Positions 16,331-24,703 of a stretch of 64,000 nt of DNA are shown one piece after another; within the stretch, counting starts at the first letter, position 1, and the number at the start of each line of letters is the position of its first letter. Under the pieces are notes generated by a model. The model saw only the letters and a list, made by a program, of their open reading frames with translations, was not told the DNA's origin and ran no database searches. This DNA comes from Virgisporangium ochraceum (GTDB lineage: Bacteria > Actinomycetota > Actinomycetes > Mycobacteriales > Micromonosporaceae), in contig NZ_BOPH01000037.1 of the NCBI RefSeq assembly GCF_016863655.1, positions 1 to 64,000 of the forward strand, read 5' to 3'. The position numbers and the translations under genes are program-made.

Positions 16331-16440
16331 CCCGACACGAGCTTTTCCGTGCTCGTATGCGTTGCGCGCGCCCGATGTCATGCCAAACGTGAAAAGCCTT
16401 CGGCTATTGGATGACATTTTCAACTCGTAACCCCTAGGGG
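16331..16440 (+). promoter_or_regulatory. structured leader/promoter region of the exopolysaccharide operon
   Basis: The 323-bp gap before the operon holds a set of paired elements. ACGAGC/GCTCGT (16337-16342, 16351-16356) comes first. ATGTCAT/ATGACAT (16375-16381, 16411-16417) follows and encloses a small AGCC-TTC-GGCT hairpin. The palindrome CCCCTAGGGG at 16431-16440 is last. Together they could form a folded leader or protein-binding site. I could not match it to a known riboswitch class. The remaining DNA to 16639 shows nothing else clear. Confidence 0.35.
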
Positions 16441-16639
16441 GCGGCTGCCACCCTGTGGTGGACGCGAGAGGGCGTCATCGATCACCGATCACACCGGTCG
16501 CGCCGCTGGCGGCGTGGCGTACCTCCGCACGTCCGCACAACGCGAAACCCATGGGCGCACAGCGCCCCGCTCCGCGCTGCCCGATTGCGGTTCCCCGCCG
16601 AGGGCGCGCTCCACATACAGACCAGAAGGGAAGGCCGCC

Positions 16640-18064
16640 GTGCAGCATCCGTTCGCCGCAGTGGCCCCCGCACACCGCCGGCCCGACGCGACGCGCCGCG
16701 CGGGCAGGACAACCCCGGCGCTTACCGGCCGGACCCGGTCCGGCCCCGGCCGGTGGGAGCGCAACACGCTCGTCGCCACCGACGTCACCACGCTGGCCGC
16801 GCTGTCGACGGTCGCCGGGTCGACGGTGCCCGCCACCGTGACCCGCACCGCGTTGTGCGTCGCGCTCTTCGCCGTGGCGGGGCTGTACCGGCCGCGGCTG
16901 CACCTCTCCCCGCTCGACGACCTGTCCCGCGCACTGGTGTGCATGATCGCCGTCCTTCCGCTCGGGGCCTGGTGGAAGCTACCTACGTTGCTGGCGCCGC
17001 TCTGGTTCACGGCGGCGCCCTTTCTCTGGCCGGTGGCGATGTTCACCGGCTTCGTGATCTCCCGCTCGATCACCTGCAAGGCCATCCACGGCACCCGCCG
17101 GCGCACCGCGGGGGCGGCCACCGTGGTCGTCGGTACCGGTGCCGTCGGGCTGCGCATGGCCGAGGTCCTGCGCGACGACCCGATGTTCGGGCTGCGTCCG
17201 GTCGGTGTGGTCGGTCCCGCTCCGTTGATGGGCGGGGGGACCCCGGTGCGCCGGCTCGGTGACGCCGGTGACCTCGACGCCGTGCTCGCCGACCACCGTC
17301 CCGACGTCGTGGTGGTGACGTTCCCCGGCCCGTCCGACGCCGACCTCGTCGGCACGCTGCGCGCCTGCCGGCGGTCGGGCGTCACGGTGTTCGTGGTGCC
17401 GCGGCTGTTCGAGCTGTCCGTCGCCCGCAGCGGCGCCGAGCTCGTGCACGGCATCCCCTTGGTGCGCCTGCCCGTCGGGCGGCCGGGCGGGATCCTGAAG
17501 CGCGCGATCGACGTCCTCGGCGCCGGGCTGGGGCTGCTGCTGCTCGCGCCGGTGCTGCTGGCGTGCGCCGCGCTGGTGCGGTTCGAGTCGCGCCGGGCGA
17601 AGGTCATCTTCCGGCAGGAGCGCATCGGTCAGCACGACCGGCCGTTCACCATCATGAAGTTCCGGTCGCTGACCCCGTCGTCGGACCTCGAGTCGCAGGT
17701 GCGCTGGAACATCGCCAACGACGCGCGGGTGGGCCGCATCGGCCGGCTGCTCCGCGCGTCGTCCCTGGACGAGCTGCCGCAGCTGCTGAACGTACTGCGC
17801 GGCGACATGTCGCTGGTGGGCCCGCGCCCCGAGCGGCCGTACTTCGTCGAGCAGTTCCGCCGGACCTACTCCGGCTACGCCGACCGGCACCGCATGCCCG
17901 TGGGCATCACCGGCTGGGCGCAGATCCACGGGCTGCGCGGCGACACGTCGATCGAGGAGCGGACGCGCTTCGACAACTACTACATCGAGAACTGGTCGCT
18001 GGCCCTGGATCTGAAGATCATGGCCCGCACGGTCGGCTCGATGCTGAGCATCCACCGGAAGTGA
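16640..18064 (+). CDS. polyprenyl glycosylphosphotransferase (WbaP/WcaJ type)
   Basis: The 474-residue protein has N-terminal membrane helices, a CoA-binding-like middle domain (GAATVVVGTGAVGLRMAEVL) and a C-terminal sugar transferase domain: KRAIDVLGAGLGLLLLAPV, MKFRSL, SSLDELPQLLNVLRGDMSLVGPRPE and PVGITGWAQIHGLRG. It moves a sugar-1-phosphate onto undecaprenyl phosphate, the first step of exopolysaccharide repeat-unit assembly. Start is the GTG at 16640, preceded by AGAAGGGAAGG; upstream in-frame codons look non-coding. It opens the operon. Confidence 0.92.
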   Translation: MQHPFAAVAPAHRRPDATRRAGRTTPALTGRTRSGPGRWERNTLVATDVTTLAALSTVAGSTVPATVTRTALCVALFAVAGLYRPRLHLSPLDDLSRALVCMIAVLPLGAWWKLPTLLAPLWFTAAPFLWPVAMFTGFVISRSITCKAIHGTRRRTAGAATVVVGTGAVGLRMAEVLRDDPMFGLRPVGVVGPAPLMGGGTPVRRLGDAGDLDAVLADHRPDVVVVTFPGPSDADLVGTLRACRRSGVTVFVVPRLFELSVARSGAELVHGIPLVRLPVGRPGGILKRAIDVLGAGLGLLLLAPVLLACAALVRFESRRAKVIFRQERIGQHDRPFTIMKFRSLTPSSDLESQVRWNIANDARVGRIGRLLRASSLDELPQLLNVLRGDMSLVGPRPERPYFVEQFRRTYSGYADRHRMPVGITGWAQIHGLRGDTSIEERTRFDNYYIENWSLALDLKIMARTVGSMLSIHRK

Positions 18065-18068
18065 CGCC

Positions 18069-18152
18069 ATGACCGAGCACTTGTGCGAGGGCATCATTGA
18101 GCAGAGCCGTCCCGGTCAGGGCGGGTCACCACGAAGTGGGGACCCGTCATGA
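18069..18152 (+). CDS. 27-residue ORF coupled to the polymerase gene
   Basis: An ATG 4 bases after the transferase stop opens 27 codons (MTEHLCEGIIEQSRPGQGGS...). The frame ends at a TGA that overlaps the polymerase ATG in the same ATGA arrangement used by the rest of this operon. GGAAGTGA lies upstream at ribosome-site spacing. It may be a leader whose translation feeds ribosomes into the next gene, or a real small protein. No homologue is known to me. Confidence 0.4.
   Translation: MTEHLCEGIIEQSRPGQGGSPRSGDPS
18123..18145 (+). promoter_or_regulatory. hairpin just before the polymerase start codon
   Basis: GGGTC-A-CCAC (18123-18132) faces GTGG-G-GACCC (18136-18145) with one mismatch and a GAA loop. 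It ends 3 bases before the ATG of the Wzy-like gene. Folded, it would hide that gene's ribosome site unless the overlapping 27-codon ORF is being translated. This would fit translational coupling; it is an inference from layout. Confidence 0.4.
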
Positions 18153-19489
18153 CGACCATGACCGTTCCGCCGCCGCACCGATGGCGCGGCGTACCCCTGG
18201 CGGTGCTCCTGTCGCCCCTCGCCTCTCTCCTGGCCGCCGGCCACGCGGTGCTGAAGCGCCCCTCCATCCTCGTCGCCGCCGCCCTGCTGATCGTGAGCGT
18301 CCCGCACCAGGACCTCGGCGGCAGCGTCACCGTCGCCGACGCGGTCATCTGCCTGGCCGTGGCCGCCGTCGCGGTGCGACCGCGGTCGATCCGTTCGGGG
18401 CGCGCCTGGATCCCCTACGCCGCGGTGGTCGTCGCGTTGGCCTGCGCCACGCTCGGCGCGCAGGACATCGGCCAGAGTGTGCGCGGGTTCGTGCGCTACG
18501 CCGAGCTGTTCGTGCTCGTGCCGGTCGCCGTCGCACTGTCCATCAGGGACAGGCTGGACCTGTACCTCGTCGCCGGCGCGATGGTGCTCCTCACGGTCGT
18601 CGAGGGCGTGGTCGGGGTCCACCAGTCGCTGACCGGCACCGGCGCCTCCTACGCCGGCGAGTACGTGCGGGCCGTCGGCACGTTCGGCTCCGAGCAGGTG
18701 CTCGCGATGGGCGCGCTCATCGGCTACGGCATCGTCGTGACGCTCGCGCTGGCCCTCGCCTCGCGCGGACGCCTGCGGGTGCACCTTGTCGGCCTGGTGC
18801 TGGCGCTGGGCCTGCCGTTGGCGTTGTCGCTGTCGCGCGGCGCCTGGATCGCCACCGCGCTCGCGGTCTCCATCCTGCTCATCGCCTGGAACTGGAAGGT
18901 CGCCGCGATGTGCGGGGCGCTGCTCGTCGTCGTCCTCGGTGGGCTGACGCTCAGCGGCAACACGACCTCCGCGACCTACACCGAGCGGGTCACCAGCATC
19001 GGGCAGTCGGGGAGCACACCCGACCGGTCGGTGCAGGACCGGTACGCGCTGTGGAGCGCGGCGACCGGCATGTGGCGCGACCACCCGGTGTTCGGGGTCG
19101 GCCTCAAGGACTTCCACCGCTACCGCGACACGTACGCGCCGATGTCGTTGTCGGCCGGCAGCGACGTCGACGACCTCACCGCCGGCTTCCGCCGCGAACC
19201 CCTGTTGAGCGCGCACAACCAGTACCTGATGGTGCTCAGCGAACAGGGCGTGGTCGGCGCGGTCTCGTTCGGCGGCCTGCTGCTCGCGCTCGGCGTGACA
19301 GCGGTACGCCGGCGACCGTCGGACCACCGCTTCCTCGACCTCGCCGCGCCCGGCCTCCTCGTGTGGACGCTCGTCGACTTCAGCTACGGCGACATCGGCG
19401 CCGGCCCGACGGGCGTCGTGCTGGCGGTCTCCCTGGGCCTGGTCGCCCGGCGCGGCCTGATCGTCCCGCTTCCCCGGGGGTCGTCATGA
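18149..19489 (+). CDS. O-antigen ligase / Wzy-like polymerase
   Basis: The 446-residue membrane protein has about ten or more hydrophobic helices and the Wzy_C-type region. That region includes SLSRGAWIATALAVSILLI, a large extracytoplasmic loop (residues ~275-350) with DHPVFGVGLKDFHRY, and AHNQYLMVLSEQGVVGAVSF. These features are typical of polymerases or ligases acting on lipid-linked sugar chains outside the membrane. In this operon it most likely polymerises the repeat units. An ATG 9 bases later is an alternative start. Confidence 0.88.
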   Translation: MTTMTVPPPHRWRGVPLAVLLSPLASLLAAGHAVLKRPSILVAAALLIVSVPHQDLGGSVTVADAVICLAVAAVAVRPRSIRSGRAWIPYAAVVVALACATLGAQDIGQSVRGFVRYAELFVLVPVAVALSIRDRLDLYLVAGAMVLLTVVEGVVGVHQSLTGTGASYAGEYVRAVGTFGSEQVLAMGALIGYGIVVTLALALASRGRLRVHLVGLVLALGLPLALSLSRGAWIATALAVSILLIAWNWKVAAMCGALLVVVLGGLTLSGNTTSATYTERVTSIGQSGSTPDRSVQDRYALWSAATGMWRDHPVFGVGLKDFHRYRDTYAPMSLSAGSDVDDLTAGFRREPLLSAHNQYLMVLSEQGVVGAVSFGGLLLALGVTAVRRRPSDHRFLDLAAPGLLVWTLVDFSYGDIGAGPTGVVLAVSLGLVARRGLIVPLPRGSS

Positions 19490-20964
19490 CGGCGGTCATG
19501 CACAGGAGCCTTGTGCGGGCGGCGGTCGTCACCGTGGTCATCACGCTGTCCGGGTCGCTGCTGGGGTTCGTGCGCGACCTGCTCGTCGCCCGCTACTTCG
19601 GCGCCGACGGCGGCACCGACGCGTTCCTCGTCGCCTGGACGGTGCCGGAGACCGCGTTCCCGCTCGTGGTCGAGGGCGCGATGGCGTTCCTGCTGGTCCC
19701 GTTGTTCAGCCGGGCACTCACCGAGGGACGCGAACCGCGCGACGTGGTGGCCGCGACGCTGCCCCGCGTCGTCGCGGCGCTCGCGCTCGGGTCGGTCGCG
19801 GTGATGGTGTTCGCGCCGTGGATCGTGCGGCTGATCGCACCCGGGCTCGCCGACCCGGCGCTCGCGGTCACCTGCACGCGGCTCACCGCGCTGACGATCC
19901 TGACGTTCGGCGTCGCCGGATACGTGAGCGCGGCGCTGCGCGCCACGCACGTCTTCGGCGCCCCGGCGACGATCCACCTCGCCTACAACGTCGGCATCCT
20001 GGCGCTGATCTGGTCGCTGCACGGCCGGTTCGGCATCGTCGCCGCGGCGGCCGGGGTGGCGCTGGGCGGCGCGCTCATGGTGGCGGCACAGCTGCCGAGC
20101 TTCCTGCGTCACGTCGGGCTGCCGCGCCGGGTCACGCTGCGGCGGACGTCGCTCGTCACGTTCGGCGCGTTCGCGCCGCTGGCGGTCTACACGCTGAGCC
20201 GCCAGGCACAGGTGTTCGTCGAGCGGTTCCTCGGCTCGCACCTGGAGCCGGGCACGATCTCGCACCTGAACTACGCGCAGAAGGTGGCCCAGTTGCCGAT
20301 GCTCGTGGCGCTGCTGGTGTGCACGGTCACGTTCCCCACGCTCGCCCGCAACGTCGCCGCACAACAGGTCGAGGCCGCGCGGAAGCGGCTCGAAGAGGAC
20401 CTGCGCACGGTGACCGCGCTCATCGTGGTGGCCGCCGCGTACCTGGTGGTGTTCGCGCCCGAGATCATCGGGCTGCTGCTCGAGCACGGCGCGTTCACCG
20501 CCGCCGACACGGAGGCGACCGCGGCCATCATGCGCGTGTACGCCTTCGGGCTGTTCGGGCACGCGATGGTCGGCGTGCTGTGCCGCCCGTTCTTCACCGG
20601 CGAGCGGCCCGACTGGTTCCCGGCCGTGGCGATGGGCGTCGGGCTCGCGGTCAACGCGGTGCTCGCCGCGCTGCTGGTGCCGCACTTCGGCGGTCCGGCG
20701 ATCGCGGCGGCGAACGGGGCCGGCATCACGGTGACCGCCGTGCTGCTGCTGGTCGGCATGCGCCGCCGGGTGATCGACGTGTCGCTGGCGTCGCTGGGCG
20801 CCGCGGCCGCGCGGCTCGGCCTGGCCGCGGCCGTCGCGGCGGTTGCGGGTGTCCTCTGTGGACGCGTCACGCACGGAGCCGTCTCCGTGTTCCTCGGCGG
20901 AGCGGTGATGCTCGCCGTCTTCGCCGTCACCGCCTACGCGTCGGGGGTGCGCCGTGTCCGCTGA
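19486..20964 (+). CDS. MurJ/Wzx-like lipid flippase
   Basis: The 492-residue protein has about 13-14 hydrophobic helices and the MVF-family opening SGSLLGFVRDLLVARYFGADGGTDAFLVAW, followed by PLVVEGAMAFLLVPLF. It belongs to the MOP superfamily with MurJ and Wzx, which flip undecaprenyl-linked sugars across the membrane. Its place between polymerase and deacetylase genes argues for export of the exopolysaccharide unit rather than of lipid II. The ATG overlaps the polymerase stop (ATGA at 19486-19489). Confidence 0.85.
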   Translation: MTAVMHRSLVRAAVVTVVITLSGSLLGFVRDLLVARYFGADGGTDAFLVAWTVPETAFPLVVEGAMAFLLVPLFSRALTEGREPRDVVAATLPRVVAALALGSVAVMVFAPWIVRLIAPGLADPALAVTCTRLTALTILTFGVAGYVSAALRATHVFGAPATIHLAYNVGILALIWSLHGRFGIVAAAAGVALGGALMVAAQLPSFLRHVGLPRRVTLRRTSLVTFGAFAPLAVYTLSRQAQVFVERFLGSHLEPGTISHLNYAQKVAQLPMLVALLVCTVTFPTLARNVAAQQVEAARKRLEEDLRTVTALIVVAAAYLVVFAPEIIGLLLEHGAFTAADTEATAAIMRVYAFGLFGHAMVGVLCRPFFTGERPDWFPAVAMGVGLAVNAVLAALLVPHFGGPAIAAANGAGITVTAVLLLVGMRRRVIDVSLASLGAAAARLGLAAAVAAVAGVLCGRVTHGAVSVFLGGAVMLAVFAVTAYASGVRRVR

Positions 20965-21649
20965 TCCCGTGATCCTGATGTACCACTCGGTCGAGCCCTA
21001 CACAGAGGACCCGTACCGGGTCACCGTGCGGCCGGAGCGGTTCGACCGGCAGCTGCGCTGGCTGCGCCGGCGCGGCCTGCGCGGGGTGTCGATGCGCGAG
21101 CTGCGCGCCGCGACCGACCCGCGCGGCCTGGTCGGGCTGACGTTCGACGACGGCTACGCCGACTTCGTGACCCGGGTCGTGCCGGCGCTGCGCCGCTACG
21201 GGTTCACCGCGACCGTCTACGTCGTGGTCGGCGCGCTCGGCGGCGACAACGCGTGGGACGCCGACGGGCCGCGCAAGCCGCTGATGACCGCCGCCGACGC
21301 GCGCCGGGTGGCCCAGGACGGCATCGAGGTCGGCTCGCACAGCCTGACCCACCGCCGCCTGTCCACAGTGGACGCCGCGGGTGTCGAGGACGAGATCGGC
21401 GCGAGCCGGGTCGCGCTCGAGAGGATCGTCGGCGGACCGGTCGAAGGGTTCTGCTACCCGTACGGCGACGCCGCCGACCGGGAGGTCGCGATGGCGGCGC
21501 GGGCCGGCTACGCGTACGCCTGCGCCGTCGGCGCGCGGGCGTTCGCCGGCCCGCACGCGTTGCCGCGCACCTACATCGGTGACCGCGACAGCTCGCCCCG
21601 CCTGTACGCCAAGTGGCTGCGCCACCGGATCCACGGGGGTGTGCGATGA
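20954..21649 (+). CDS. polysaccharide deacetylase (NodB family)
   Basis: The 231-residue protein has the NodB motifs: VILMYHSV, LTFDDGYADF with the two metal/base aspartates, and SHSLTHRRL with two zinc-ligand histidines, followed by FCYPYG. It removes N-acetyl groups from a polysaccharide. No signal peptide is visible, so a lipid-linked intermediate or an unusual export route is possible. It overlaps the flippase gene by 11 bp, and starts with GTG at 20954. Confidence 0.9.
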   Translation: MSADPVILMYHSVEPYTEDPYRVTVRPERFDRQLRWLRRRGLRGVSMRELRAATDPRGLVGLTFDDGYADFVTRVVPALRRYGFTATVYVVVGALGGDNAWDADGPRKPLMTAADARRVAQDGIEVGSHSLTHRRLSTVDAAGVEDEIGASRVALERIVGGPVEGFCYPYGDAADREVAMAARAGYAYACAVGARAFAGPHALPRTYIGDRDSSPRLYAKWLRHRIHGGVR

Positions 21650-22731
21650 GGGTGCTGCACGTTATCACCGGCCTCAACGCGGGCGGCGCCGAGCACCAGC
21701 TGCGGCTGCTGCTACGGGCGCTCGGGTCCGACGTCGAGTGCGAGGTGGTCACGCTGACCGACCCCGGCCCGGTCGCCGAGGCGATCCGCGCCGACGGCAT
21801 CCCCGTGCACGTGCTGGGGATGCGGGGTAACAACGACGTGACGGCGTTGCCGCGGCTCGTCGGGCTGATCCGTGCCGGCCGGTTCGACGTGGTCCACACG
21901 CACCTGTACCGCGCGTGTGTCTACGGCCGGATCGCCGCGCGGCTGGCCGGGGTGCGGCACGTCGTGGCCACCGAGCACTCGCTCGGAGACGGGCAGATCG
22001 AGGGCCGTCGCACCACGGCGGCCGTGCGCGGGCTGTACCTCGCGGCGGAGCGGATCGCCGCCGGTCCCACGATCGCGGTGTCGCAGGCGGTGGAGCAGCG
22101 CCTCGTCGCGTGGGGCGTGCGGCCCGACCGGATCGCGGTCGTTCCCAACGGCATCGACCCCGACGAGCTCGCGTTCGACGAACGCCTGCGCAAGGACGCC
22201 CGCATGCGCTGGGGCATCGCCGACGACGCGTTCGTCGTCGGCGGCCTGGGGCGGCTGGAGCCCGGAAAGCGGTTCGACGTGCTGATCGAGGCCGTCCGCC
22301 CGCTGCGTGACGTGACCCTGCTGCTCGTCGGCGACGGGTCGGTGCGGCGGCAGTTGGAGGCACAGGCGTCCGGGCGGGTCGTCTTCGCCGGTGCCACCGG
22401 GCACGCCCGGGAGGCGTTGTGCGCCATGGACGTCCTCGCCGCGCCGAGTGAACAGGAGACGTTCAACCTCGCGGTGCTGGAGGCGTTGGCGAACGGTCTG
22501 CCGGTGCTGTACACGACCTGCCCGCCGCTCGACGAGCTGGCCGAGCCGGTCGCGAACGCGTCGAAGCTGCCGCCGGAAGCGGCACGATACCGCGAGGCGA
22601 TCCGCCGGCGACTGTCCACACTGGACGCCAGAAGCCCGGCACAGGCGCCATTCGCGGCCTCCGCACTCGCTGACGCGGTGCGCGACATCTATCTGAGCCG
22701 AACACCGGAAGCAGCAGGGAAGACACGATGA
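21646..22731 (+). CDS. glycosyltransferase, GT4 family
   Basis: The 361-residue protein has the two-domain GT-B pattern: RVLHVITGLNAGGAEHQLRLLL at the N-terminus, VVPNGIDPDEL and GGLGRLEPGKRFDVLIEA at the domain junction, and SEQETFNLAVLEALANGLPVL as the E-x7-E nucleotide-sugar region. It adds one sugar to the growing lipid-linked unit; donor and linkage are unknown. The start ATG overlaps the deacetylase stop (ATGA). An earlier in-frame ATG lies within the deacetylase gene. Confidence 0.9.
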   Translation: MRVLHVITGLNAGGAEHQLRLLLRALGSDVECEVVTLTDPGPVAEAIRADGIPVHVLGMRGNNDVTALPRLVGLIRAGRFDVVHTHLYRACVYGRIAARLAGVRHVVATEHSLGDGQIEGRRTTAAVRGLYLAAERIAAGPTIAVSQAVEQRLVAWGVRPDRIAVVPNGIDPDELAFDERLRKDARMRWGIADDAFVVGGLGRLEPGKRFDVLIEAVRPLRDVTLLLVGDGSVRRQLEAQASGRVVFAGATGHAREALCAMDVLAAPSEQETFNLAVLEALANGLPVLYTTCPPLDELAEPVANASKLPPEAARYREAIRRRLSTLDARSPAQAPFAASALADAVRDIYLSRTPEAAGKTR

Positions 22732-23567
22732 CCGCACAGATCCTCCGCCGTCTCACGCACAGGTTCGGGCTGCTCCTGGTGCTCACGGTGCTCGGTGGCA
22801 CCGCCGGTGCCGTGTACAGCGCGACGAAGACACCCACGTACCGGGCGACGGCGTACGTCGTCGTCACCGCCGACGCCGGTGAGCCGTTCGCCGCCGTGAA
22901 CTTCGCCCAGGCGTACGGCCGGGTCGTGACCACCGGTCCGGCCGCCGAGAACGCCACGAAGACCATCGGCCCCGGCGCCGCGGCCGACCTCGCCAGGGTC
23001 ACCGCGTCGACGTCGCCGGACGCGCCGGTCATCGAGATCACCGCGGCCGGCCCGGACGCCGGACGTGTGCAGGTGGTCGCGAACGCCGTCGCGCAGGGGC
23101 TCATCGACTTCGCGGCGACCCGTAAGGCCGAGACGCGCGTGGGCGTGTCGATGCTGGCGCAGGCGGCGAAGCCCGCCCGGCCGTCGTCGCCGAAACCGCC
23201 GCTGGAACTGGCCGTGGGCGCCGCGGCGGGCCTGCTGCTCGCCGGGTTGGCGGCGCTGGCCGGCGTGGGCCGGTCGGCACTGACGCGCCGCCGCGACCCC
23301 GGGCCCGCCGACGGTGACCCGGTTGCCGGCAGCGCCGCGACCCAGCACATCGTGGCCTCGGCGGCGGTGCCGCTGCCGCGCCAGCTCGCGCCCCCGAAAC
23401 CGACGCTCTCGATGGTGATCCCCCCACCCGTGAGTGCGCGCGTCACAGCCACGGCACCGGTGGCGAAGGAGTCGCCGGTCGAAGGGCCGGCCGAGGTGAT
23501 CGAGGGACAGCTCGACGAGTCGCGCATCGTCGGCCGCGCCGTCGTGATCTACCGGGAGGAGTCGTGA
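22728..23567 (+). CDS. Wzz-like chain-length/co-polymerase protein
   Basis: The 279-residue protein has two transmembrane segments: FGLLLVLTVLGGTAGAVYSAT (residues ~13-33) and LELAVGAAAGLLLAGLAALAG (~162-182). Between them is a short extracytoplasmic domain with the Wzz-like TPTYRATAYVVV start. The cytoplasmic tail of ~90 residues is Pro/Ala-rich and has no tyrosine-kinase Walker motifs. It probably sets chain length together with the polymerase. The extracytoplasmic domain is shorter than in most Wzz proteins. Confidence 0.75.
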   Translation: MTAQILRRLTHRFGLLLVLTVLGGTAGAVYSATKTPTYRATAYVVVTADAGEPFAAVNFAQAYGRVVTTGPAAENATKTIGPGAAADLARVTASTSPDAPVIEITAAGPDAGRVQVVANAVAQGLIDFAATRKAETRVGVSMLAQAAKPARPSSPKPPLELAVGAAAGLLLAGLAALAGVGRSALTRRRDPGPADGDPVAGSAATQHIVASAAVPLPRQLAPPKPTLSMVIPPPVSARVTATAPVAKESPVEGPAEVIEGQLDESRIVGRAVVIYREES

Positions 23568-24703
23568 CCACGATGATCGCTCCACAGTGGACCGTCGAGA
23601 TCCGCGACGGGCTCGCCGGACTGCGCACCGAGTGGACGGACCTCTTCCGCCGGTGCGCCACCGCCACCCCGTTCCAGGCCTACGCGTGGAACGAGGCCTG
23701 GTGGACGGCGTACGGGACGACGGGGCGGCTGCGCGTGGTGCTCGTCCGGCGCGGCGGCACCCTCGTGGCGGCGGCCGCTTTCACGCTCGTCCGGCGCGGA
23801 GGGTGCGCGGTGCTGGTGCCGGTCGGCGGCGCGTTCTCCGACTTCACCGACGCGCTCGCCGACGACTCGTGCCGCGCCGACGCGGTCCGGGAGCTCGGCG
23901 CCGCCCTCCGCGCGATGCGGGGCTGGCAGGCGGTCGACTTCCCGGAGACGCGCGCCACCGGGCTCGCGGCGGAGCTGGCCGCCGCGTGGGGGAGCGGCTA
24001 CGTGCTCGACGCCTCGCTGTGCCTGGAGCTTCCGGCACAGGACTTTGAGACGCTCGTCAAGGACCTGCCCGCGCACGCCCGCAAGACCGTGCGCCGCCGC
24101 GTCAACCAGCTCGCGAAGCTCGGCCTCGACATCCGCGCGGTCGGGCCCGACGAGGCGGAACGGTCCACAGTGGACCTGCTGCGCCTGCACGCCGCGCAGT
24201 GGCAGGGACGCGGCGTCAACGCCGAGCACCTGCGGCCCGCGTTCGCGGAGCACCTCGCCCGCGCGGTACCCACGATGATCGCCGACGGACAGGCCGTGCT
24301 GCTCGAGTACCGCCTCGACGGCGCGCATGTCGCCTCGAACCTCGTGGTGGTCGGCACCGACCTCGCCGGCGGCTACCTGTACGGCGCCGACCCGGAGCTG
24401 CGCGACAGGCTCGACATCACGACGCTGCTCATCTCGACGACGCTTCCCGTCGCGGAGAAGAGCGGCTGCGCGACGATGAGCATGCTGCGCGGCGCCGAGC
24501 CGTACAAGTTGCGCTGGCGTCCGACCGAGGCGGTCAACCGCCGCGTGCTGCTCGTGCGCGCCGGCAGCCCACGCGGTCACGCCTACGCGGCGGCGGTCCG
24601 CGCCCGCGCGGCGGCCGTCCGCCTCGCGAAGGCCCGCGCGCCGTGGCTGCGCGCGGTCCGCGACCGTGTCACGTCCGTGTCCGGTAGGAAGGTGACGTCG
24701 TGA
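23564..24703 (+). CDS. CelD/FemAB-like GNAT acyltransferase
   Basis: The 379-residue protein has the BioF2/CelD pattern: ATPFQAYAWNEAWWTAYG at the start, HARKTVRRRVNQLAKLG in the middle and VASNLVVVGTDLAGGYLYGADPEL with LRGAEPYKLRWRP near the end. Homologues in polysaccharide clusters are thought to acylate sugars. No membrane helix is present, so it should modify the precursor in the cytoplasm. It starts at the GTG overlapping the Wzz-like stop. Confidence 0.82.
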   Translation: MTTMIAPQWTVEIRDGLAGLRTEWTDLFRRCATATPFQAYAWNEAWWTAYGTTGRLRVVLVRRGGTLVAAAAFTLVRRGGCAVLVPVGGAFSDFTDALADDSCRADAVRELGAALRAMRGWQAVDFPETRATGLAAELAAAWGSGYVLDASLCLELPAQDFETLVKDLPAHARKTVRRRVNQLAKLGLDIRAVGPDEAERSTVDLLRLHAAQWQGRGVNAEHLRPAFAEHLARAVPTMIADGQAVLLEYRLDGAHVASNLVVVGTDLAGGYLYGADPELRDRLDITTLLISTTLPVAEKSGCATMSMLRGAEPYKLRWRPTEAVNRRVLLVRAGSPRGHAYAAAVRARAAAVRLAKARAPWLRAVRDRVTSVSGRKVTS

